Source: Pseudomonadota bacterium (GTDB lineage: Bacteria; Pseudomonadota; Gammaproteobacteria; Pseudomonadales; Cellvibrionaceae). From it: DNA of 12,318 nt. Each line of letters opens with the position of its first letter. Within the stretch, counting starts at the first letter, position 1. The position numbers and the translations under genes were made by a program. The DNA lies in the NCBI GenBank assembly GCA_023416875.1, contig JAEZGT010000150.1, positions 1 through 12,318 on the forward strand. Reading direction: 5' to 3'. Below, piece after piece: positions 8,519-12,318 of the stretch. Under the pieces are notes generated by a model. That model had not been told where the DNA came from. It saw nothing but the letters and a program-made list of their open reading frames with translations, and did no database searches.

Positions 8519-8920
8519 TCAGTCATTATTATTTTTGCGCGATTTCAGACGCTGAATTTTGCGTTCAATTTCTTCAATTTCCCGGGCGCTCATGGCGTCG
8601 GCCTCCATATCCAACAAGGCGCTGACCGCGCGCGCCGGCGAGCCCTTGAAAAAGGTTTTCAACAGACGCCCTAAAGCTGACTCCTGCGCTTTTTCTTCTG
8701 CGACACTCGGAAAATACATATAGCGCGCACCCTCCTGGCGAAATTGCACAAATCCTTTTTCCACCAGGCGGGCCAAGAGCGCGCGCACTGCAGAATAACT
8801 TGGCGGATCCGGCAAACCCTCCTGAATCTCCTGTGCCGAACAGGGCTGGCGCTCGTAAAGCACATCCATAATCTGGCGCTCGCGGCGGCTCAATTGCTGT
8901 AGTGAAGGCGGCATATACAT
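8519..8920 (-). CDS. BlaI/MecI/CopY-type transcriptional repressor
   Basis: A 133-residue winged-helix repressor. Residues about 9-75 hold the DNA-binding domain (LSRRERQIMDVLYERQ, then SYSAVRALLARLVEKGFV and ARYMYFP). The rest is the dimerisation region, with LLKTFFKGSPARAVSALL followed by a charged helix rich in E, R and K. In known systems the dimer blocks the promoter until the partner M56 protease inactivates it. Here the protease gene follows by 30 bases, so this is the repressor of a linked pair. Two TGCTA-N6-TAGCA sites lie 20 to 55 bases upstream over the likely -10, implying autoregulation. The ATG at 8920 has GGAG four bases upstream; an ATG two codons later is possible. The regulated genes are probably the operon itself, and perhaps others carrying the same operator. 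Confidence 0.92.
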   Translation of the reverse strand: MYMPPSLQQLSRRERQIMDVLYERQPCSAQEIQEGLPDPPSYSAVRALLARLVEKGFVQFRQEGARYMYFPSVAEEKAQESALGRLLKTFFKGSPARAVSALLDMEADAMSAREIEEIERKIQRLKSRKNNND

Positions 8921-8940
8921 TCAACTCCAAACCATGCAGA

Positions 8941-8994
8941 TGCTAAATTTGTAGCATCATGCTAAAAATTTAGCACCTGCAACCCATAGGTCAA
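8941..8994 (-). promoter_or_regulatory. Repressor operon promoter with two operator copies
   Basis: TGCTAAATTTGTAGCA (8941-8956) and TGCTAAAAATTTAGCA (8960-8975) are two copies of TGCTA-N6-TAGCA with a 19-base period. On the minus strand TTGACC (8994-8989) and TAAATT (8972-8967), 16 bases apart, form a -35 and an extended -10 (preceded by TGC). The -10 lies inside the second operator and the start of transcription would be near 8960, between the two. Repressor binding would therefore cover the -10 and the start point. The first operator carries the same TGCTAAATT on the plus strand, so a divergent promoter is possible. Confidence 0.75.
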
Positions 8995-9010
8995 GAAAAC
9001 AGGAGGAAAA

Positions 9011-9070
9011 ATGTTACTCAGCTCACAAGGAATCGAGTTGATGAAGGAAGAACACAAATGGCGGGCATAA
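9011..9070 (+). CDS. Possible 19-residue small protein or leader peptide
   Basis: A short ORF, ATG at 9011 to TAA at 9068-9070, preceded by a perfect AGGAGG (9001-9006) four bases from the start. The peptide is MLLSSQGIELMKEEHKWRA, with no membrane segment or known motif. It lies 36 bases beyond the second repressor operator, reading away from the repressor, and its stop codon directly touches the A-rich foot of the terminator at 9071-9094. Together these look like a tiny transcription unit, possibly under the same repressor. A chance Shine-Dalgarno before a random ORF cannot be excluded. Confidence 0.35.
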   Translation: MLLSSQGIELMKEEHKWRA

Positions 9071-9094
9071 AAAAACGGGCCGAAGCCCGTTTTT
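9071..9094. terminator. Bidirectional intrinsic terminator
   Basis: ACGGGC-CGAA-GCCCGT (9075-9090) is a six-bp stem with a CGAA tetraloop, flanked by A5 on the left and T5 on the right. It therefore has a U-tract on either strand. It ends the OmpA-like lipoprotein gene on minus, 15 bases after its stop, and would end any transcript of the small ORF on plus. Confidence 0.88.
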
Positions 9095-9108
9095 CGGAAG
9101 ATCCAAAA

Positions 9109-9759
9109 TTACTCGATGGGTTCAAGCTCCAGTTCCACGCGACGGTTTGCCTCGCGGCCAGACGCAGTAGAGTTGGACGCGATCGGGTAACGGTATGAGT
9201 AGCCGATGGAATTGACGCGACCGGACGCCACACCGCGACCGATCAGATAGTTTTTCACGCTCGCAGCGCGGTCTTCACTCAAACGCTGGTTCAGATCAGC
9301 GCCACCAGTATTATCGGTGTGACCGGAAACCTTGATGCGCGTCTTTTTGAACTCGGCAAGCACTTCAGCCACTGAGTCCAATACCGGATGAAAATCGCTG
9401 CGGATGTCGCTTCGGTTGGTGGCGAAAGTAATATTGCCAGGCATGATCAACTGGATGTTGTCGCCGTCACGACGAACCTGTACGCCGGAGCCCACCAAAC
9501 GATCGCGCAGTGCTTTTTCCTGATTGTCCATGTATACGCCGACGCCACCGCCCACAGCTGCACCGGCAACTGCGCCAGTAAGTACGCCTTTTTTACGGTC
9601 GTTTTTGCTCGCTGTAGCAGCGCCTACCACTGCTCCAGCAATAGCACCTACACCAGCGCCTTTCGCCGCGTTACTGGTTTTCTTTTCCCCCGAATAGGGG
9701 TCTAGAGTCGTACAAGCGGCCAAAATCAGCGCCAACAAAGCCACGGACAACTTACGCAT
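9109..9759 (-). CDS. OmpA-family lipoprotein with glycine-zipper segments (YiaD-like)
   Basis: A 216-residue lipoprotein. The signal peptide ends in the lipobox LAAC with the acylated cysteine C16; the next residue is T, so outer-membrane sorting is expected. Residues about 32-80 form two glycine-zipper stretches (GAGVGAIAGAVVGAA and GAVAGAAVGGGVGVY), likely membrane-associated. From about 105 comes an OmpA_C peptidoglycan-binding domain: ITFATNRSDI, KVSGHTDNTGG, LSEDRAASVKNYLIGRGV and the closing REANRRVELEL, which include the expected diaminopimelate-binding D and R. The protein probably ties the outer membrane to peptidoglycan. AGGAG lies about seven bases before the ATG at 9759. It has its own candidate promoter and terminator, so it appears to be a single-gene unit. 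Confidence 0.92.
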   Translation of the reverse strand: MRKLSVALLALILAACTTLDPYSGEKKTSNAAKGAGVGAIAGAVVGAATASKNDRKKGVLTGAVAGAAVGGGVGVYMDNQEKALRDRLVGSGVQVRRDGDNIQLIMPGNITFATNRSDIRSDFHPVLDSVAEVLAEFKKTRIKVSGHTDNTGGADLNQRLSEDRAASVKNYLIGRGVASGRVNSIGYSYRYPIASNSTASGREANRRVELELEPIE

Positions 9760-9837
9760 AGGAGGTCTCCTTTATTCATTAATTTGTATCTGGTCGCCGA
9801 TGTCGGAAGTGATCAGCGCCAGTGGAAAGTGGGCCGT

Positions 9838-9865
9838 ATTGTAACGGGCCGCCTCGGGACTGCAA
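9838..9865 (-). promoter_or_regulatory. Candidate promoter of the OmpA-like lipoprotein gene
   Basis: On the minus strand TACAAT (9843-9838, five of six) lies 16 bases after TTGCAG (9865-9860, three of six). The leader would be about 70 bases. A small imperfect dyad (CCGT-ATTGTA-ACGG) is centred on the -10. Confidence 0.3.
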
Positions 9866-9955
9866 TGACAATTTAGGCGAGCGCTTATGAATCGCTCCTG
9901 AACTTGTTACCATGCCACGCCGCCCACAACACGCCATGCATTCATGGAGACGCCC

Positions 9956-10414
9956 ATGGAATCCGCTTTCGTCCTTCGCTCGCCTGTCAATTTGATTGTC
10001 GCCCTTTTCGTTGGAGCCACTCTGTTCGGCTGTGAACGCTATGCGGTCACCCTTAATCAGCAACCCATTTACACGCCGCCGCCACTTTACAGTGACTTCT
10101 CTGTGCCGGATCAGGCGCTGGCGGATTGCCTCAAGCAAACCATCGCCGATCAAAAGATCGCGCGGGTCGAGCAACTGACGTCGCTAACTTGCCGTTATAC
10201 GGGTTTGACCTCCCTGGCTGGCATCGACCATTTCACCGCCTTGCAGGAACTGGACGTTTCCCACAATCAACTACAGGAAGCCCAGGTACTCGCCAGACTG
10301 ATGCAATTGCGCACACTGAAAATCAACGACAACCCCGATCTGCAATGCGAAACCCTCGCACCGCTGACGCAAAAAGATCTGCAAATCACGTCGCCCGCGC
10401 ACTGCGGGGCCTGA
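9956..10414 (+). CDS. Small leucine-rich-repeat lipoprotein
   Basis: A 152-residue predicted lipoprotein of unknown function. A signal peptide (SPVNLIVALFVGATLFGC) ends in the lipobox LFGC, cysteine C26. After a proline-rich stretch (about 38-50) come two to three leucine-rich repeats: LTSLAGIDHFTALQELDVSHNQL and then LARLMQLRTLKINDNPDL, with the LxxLxVSxNxL spacing. Four further cysteines could form disulfides in the periplasm. I start at ATG 9956 because GGAG stands six bases upstream; an ATG at 9944 lacks such a site. It is divergent from the OmpA-like lipoprotein gene and meets the PilZ gene tail to tail with five bases between. Such short repeats usually serve protein binding; no partner can be named. 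Confidence 0.78.
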   Translation: MESAFVLRSPVNLIVALFVGATLFGCERYAVTLNQQPIYTPPPLYSDFSVPDQALADCLKQTIADQKIARVEQLTSLTCRYTGLTSLAGIDHFTALQELDVSHNQLQEAQVLARLMQLRTLKINDNPDLQCETLAPLTQKDLQITSPAHCGA

Positions 10415-10419
10415 ACCGA

Positions 10420-10707
10420 TTATTTGGGAACGAACATCAAACCGACAATATTGCGGTGACTGTGCATGACCTTCATAGGCACAGGGTCCGCGTTGACCGG
10501 CCCGACATTTTTCTTGAAGACGACATTAACCACAGTGCCGACGGGTGGAGTGGGATGGTTTTCAATGGAAACCTGCGCGCCGCCGTCGGATATATCCATA
10601 GTGAAACCGACGATGGTGCCAAATGAAGGGTGCGAAATCTCAACCCTGAAAGCCGATGCCGTACGCTGAAAGCGTCTACGCTCTTCCACGGGGTTCTCCT
10701 CTTTCAT
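10420..10707 (-). CDS. Single-domain PilZ protein
   Basis: A 95-residue protein made up of one PilZ domain, the cyclic-di-GMP receptor fold. The two binding motifs are present: RxxxR at R11-R15 (RRRFQR) and (D/N)xSxxG at D38-G43 (DISDGG), so it probably binds the ligand. Downstream effects in this family include motility, type IV pili and exopolysaccharide; which applies here is not shown. The ATG at 10707 has no good Shine-Dalgarno sequence. A GTG at 10689 (residue 7) has GAGGAG six bases upstream and would leave the whole domain intact, so the true start may be there. A TATAAC at 10729-10724 could be the -10, leaving only about ten bases before the ATG, which also favours the GTG. Confidence 0.88.
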   Translation of the reverse strand: MKEENPVEERRRFQRTASAFRVEISHPSFGTIVGFTMDISDGGAQVSIENHPTPPVGTVVNVVFKKNVGPVNADPVPMKVMHSHRNIVGLMFVPK

Positions 10708-10805
10708 TGATTTTTATCTTCAAGTTATAGCACTGAATAGTTAATGCTGCAGGCGCTCACAATGCCCTGGCACCATCCAACACCAATTCCCAGCTTTTAA
10801 ATTGT

Positions 10806-11045
10806 CTTTCCACAAACTTATCCACAAACATCAGATACCCACACATGCTGTGGATAATTCTGTGGAGTAACTCCTGGTAACAACCGCAAAGCGGCGTATT
10901 TACAGGATTCCACAGAATTGACGCATATTTAGACAAAGATTTAAATTCCTTATTTTTCAATAAGTTATAAATATCAAGAAGTTTCAACCGAGAGACGAAA
11001 AGAAAAAGAGCGCGCGCAAAACGCGACGGCAGCAAATGTGGAAAA
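10806..11045. other. DnaA-box cluster with AT-rich block (origin-like region)
   Basis: This occupies most of the 369-base gene-free stretch 10708-11076. TTATCCACA occurs exactly at 10818-10826 on plus and at 10857-10849 on minus, and TTTTCCACA at 11045-11037 on minus; all three fit TTWTNCACA. CTTTCCACA (10806-10814) is one base off, and TACTCCACA (10869-10861, minus), ATACCCACA (10835) and GATTCCACA (10906) are two off. The first four boxes are symmetric: two plus-strand boxes with a 12-base period facing two minus-strand boxes with a 12-base period. An AT-rich block (10921-10988, about 23% GC) follows, including TATCAAGAAGTTT, one base from the IHF consensus. This is the make-up of an origin or DnaA-titration site. 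There is no GATC in it and no origin marker gene nearby. Confidence 0.6.
10918..10946 (+). promoter_or_regulatory. Weak promoter-like sequence in the AT-rich block
   Basis: TTGACG (10918-10923) and TTAAAT (10941-10946) are 17 bases apart. They would direct transcription rightward, antisense to the MBL-fold gene end. No gene follows on this strand, and AT-rich DNA often produces such matches. Confidence 0.2.
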
Positions 11046-11070
11046 ACATTCCGGTCAAGCGCTTGACAGG
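11042..11070 (-). terminator. Probable terminator of the bamC-MBL operon, with a 14-base palindrome
   Basis: GTCAAGCGCTTGAC (11054-11067) is a perfect palindrome. With its flanks it makes a stem of five pairs plus two outer pairs across one mismatch. On the minus strand TTTTT follows a few bases later (11046-11042). It lies seven bases beyond the MBL-gene stop. As a terminator it is mediocre, and it could instead be a protein-binding site. Confidence 0.4.
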
Positions 11071-11076
11071 CAAGCT

Positions 11077-11838
11077 TTAGGTCAATTCGAGCCAGCCAAA
11101 GCCTTCGTCCTGACAGGCGAAGGTGGCTGCGGATAAGGGTTTGGTGAGACTGGCCAATGCAGCCTGGGCCAATGCCAGCGAATTATTTTTGCGGGAAATG
11201 TGACCTACGACTAAATGTTGCAGACAACTGGTATCAATCTGCTCAAGCAGCCCTGCCGTTTGGTCATTGCTGAGATGACCCCAGGGTCCACCGACCCTCC
11301 GTTTAAGCGAGAGTGGATAGGGGCCGCCCGCCAACATCTGGCGGTCATGATTGGCCTCAACCAATAAGGCGTGGCAACTTTGGTAGGCCTCGATCACCGC
11401 GTGATTAAAACTGCCAAGATCCGTCAACACTCCCAATTTCCGGCCTGCGCAATGAAACAGAAACTGCACAGGTTCGCGGGCATCGTGGGGGACGGGTACG
11501 GGTTGGACGGTGATGTTGCCAACATTAAAGGCAGCGCAATCGCGGATCAGGTGCAGCTCTGGCATAACGCCGAGGGAACGGGCGTGATAGGTTCCAGGCG
11601 TCATGTAGACGGGAGTCGCGTACTTGCGCGCTACCATAGGAACACCGCGAATGTGGTCGCCGTGTTCATGGGTTACGACTATGGCGCTGATCAGACCCAG
11701 GTCGAGGTGGAGGCGCCGCAGACGGCGATCCGCCTCCCGCGCGCTAAAGCCACAGTCGATGAGCAGATGCGTTTGGCCGTCGCTGACGACAGTGGCATTG
11801 CCACTGCTGCCGCTACCCAGAGACGCAAACCGCAGCAC
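11077..11838 (-). CDS. MBL-fold metallo-hydrolase, WalJ/YycJ-like
   Basis: A 253-residue cytoplasmic metallo-beta-lactamase-fold protein with no signal peptide. The N-terminal FASLGSGSSGNATVV and the metal motif H57-E-H59-G-D61-H62 are typical of the YycJ/WalJ/VicX branch, whose members are suggested nucleases. A further metal-ligand candidate is VPHDAREP, then D in GVLTDLG and H in VVGHIS. The substrate is not known. The start is a GTG at 11838, six bases after the bamC stop, with only a weak ribosome site, so translation probably depends on coupling with bamC. The order bamC then this gene is also found in Pseudomonas, where dapA precedes and purC follows. purC is not next here; a gene-free origin-like stretch is. 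Confidence 0.88.
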   Translation of the reverse strand: MLRFASLGSGSSGNATVVSDGQTHLLIDCGFSAREADRRLRRLHLDLGLISAIVVTHEHGDHIRGVPMVARKYATPVYMTPGTYHARSLGVMPELHLIRDCAAFNVGNITVQPVPVPHDAREPVQFLFHCAGRKLGVLTDLGSFNHAVIEAYQSCHALLVEANHDRQMLAGGPYPLSLKRRVGGPWGHLSNDQTAGLLEQIDTSCLQHLVVGHISRKNNSLALAQAALASLTKPLSAATFACQDEGFGWLELT

Positions 11839-11844
11839 GCAGGC

Positions 11845-12318
11845 TCAGATCAGGTTGCGGCGAATAATCGACAGCATCCTTTTATTGTCCGCCAGGGGAA
11901 TCCGTTCGCCGCGAACATTACGGACTTTCACTATGTAGTCATCGCCATCGGCGTACAGCACCACCAGATAACCGTAGGCGTCCTCCAGGGGTTCGGCGAA
12001 AGCCGCACCAGAGATGTTGCCGAACAAGATCCGCGCTTCTTCTTTTGGCGCCAGATGGCTCAGCACATCATTCAGTTTGTAAGAGGTCTCTTTGGTGAGA
12101 TGAGCAGGTTCAAAAGTGAACAAGCGGATAAACCAGTTGCGTTTTTGGGTTTCGTCGATGAACTGGGTGTAGAAAATTCCTTGATCGCTGGATTCATCCC
12201 AATGAATAAAACCTTCGCGAGTGACAGCATGGGCGAGGGTCGCCCAGGCGCGGGAGCGCTCCAGGCGAAGACGCAAAGCCGGCTCGGTGCCATCAATAAA
12301 TAATTCAGCTTTGATCTC
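11845..12318 (-). CDS. bamC: Outer membrane protein assembly factor BamC, C-terminal part
   Basis: BamC (NlpB) is a lipoprotein subunit of the Bam complex that folds and inserts beta-barrel proteins in the outer membrane. Only the last 157 codons are in the window; the frame is open to base 12318, so the lipobox and N-terminal domain lie beyond the edge. Visible are AELFIDGTEPALRLRLERSR, RAWATLAHAV, the aromatic turn FIHWDESSDQGIFY, a KNWF-like segment (RNWFIRLF), and GYLVVLYADGDDYIVKVRN near the end, as in the helix-grip domains of BamC. Its TGA is six bases before the GTG of the MBL gene, so the two are co-transcribed. dapA would be expected upstream. The identification rests on partial sequence and neighbour order. 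Confidence 0.8.
   Translation of the reverse strand, partial: EIKAELFIDGTEPALRLRLERSRAWATLAHAVTREGFIHWDESSDQGIFYTQFIDETQKRNWFIRLFTFEPAHLTKETSYKLNDVLSHLAPKEEARILFGNISGAAFAEPLEDAYGYLVVLYADGDDYIVKVRNVRGERIPLADNKRMLSIIRRNLI

Noticed and set aside
9760..9771. Short dyad AGGAG-N2-CTCCT over the ribosome site of the OmpA-like gene
   Set aside because: A two-base loop is too tight for a stable hairpin, so sequestering of the ribosome site is not supported.
10757..11035. A 92-codon minus-strand ORF across the DnaA-box region
   Set aside because: Its codons run through AT-rich DNA and repeated DnaA boxes, the residues match no family I recognise, and there is no ribosome site before its start.
11371..12303. 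A 310-codon plus-strand ORF opposite the MBL-fold and bamC genes
   Set aside because: It spans two recognisable minus-strand genes and their junction, so it is a shadow frame.

Overview
The window looks like a chromosomal core segment of a gammaproteobacterium, most likely of the Cellvibrio/Saccharophagus/Pseudomonas side. The evidence is purL next to divergent mltF, an RNase II, a bamC followed by a WalJ-like MBL-fold gene, and generally moderate to high GC. The genus is an inference from gene order and protein resemblance, not from a search. No mobile element, CRISPR array, tRNA or rRNA gene was seen.

Layout. 1-1455 (minus) is the N-terminal third of purL, cut by the window edge and carrying an apparent one-base frameshift near 184-191. 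1456-1829 is a divergent regulatory region. 1830-3335 (plus) is mltF, which meets tadA tail to tail with one base between the stops. tadA and a small DUF1653 gene form a minus-strand pair (4072-3337). Divergent from them, rnb (RNase II) runs 4283-6274 on plus. A minus-strand operon occupies 8920-6350: a BlaI/MecI-type repressor, an M56 (BlaR1/MecR1-like) membrane metalloprotease with a TonB C-terminal domain, and a separate TonB-type energy transducer, closed by an intrinsic terminator. Its promoter carries two TGCTA-N6-TAGCA operators. Divergent from it is a 19-codon ORF with a perfect Shine-Dalgarno sequence that ends directly at a terminator. Then come an OmpA-like lipoprotein (minus), a small leucine-rich-repeat lipoprotein (plus), a PilZ protein (minus), a 370-base gene-free stretch with clustered DnaA boxes and an AT-rich block, a WalJ-like MBL-fold hydrolase and the C-terminal part of BamC (both minus).

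How the parts fit. Most genes are housekeeping: purine synthesis, peptidoglycan turnover, tRNA editing, RNA decay and outer-membrane assembly. The two parts most worth attention are the BlaI-M56-TonB operon and the DnaA-box cluster. The operon resembles the beta-lactam-sensing BlaI/BlaR1 circuit, but the penicillin-sensor domain is replaced by a TonB domain and no beta-lactamase is present. The DnaA-box cluster at 10806-11045 looks like a replication origin or DnaA-titration locus, although no dnaA, dnaN, rpmH or mnmG gene is in view.
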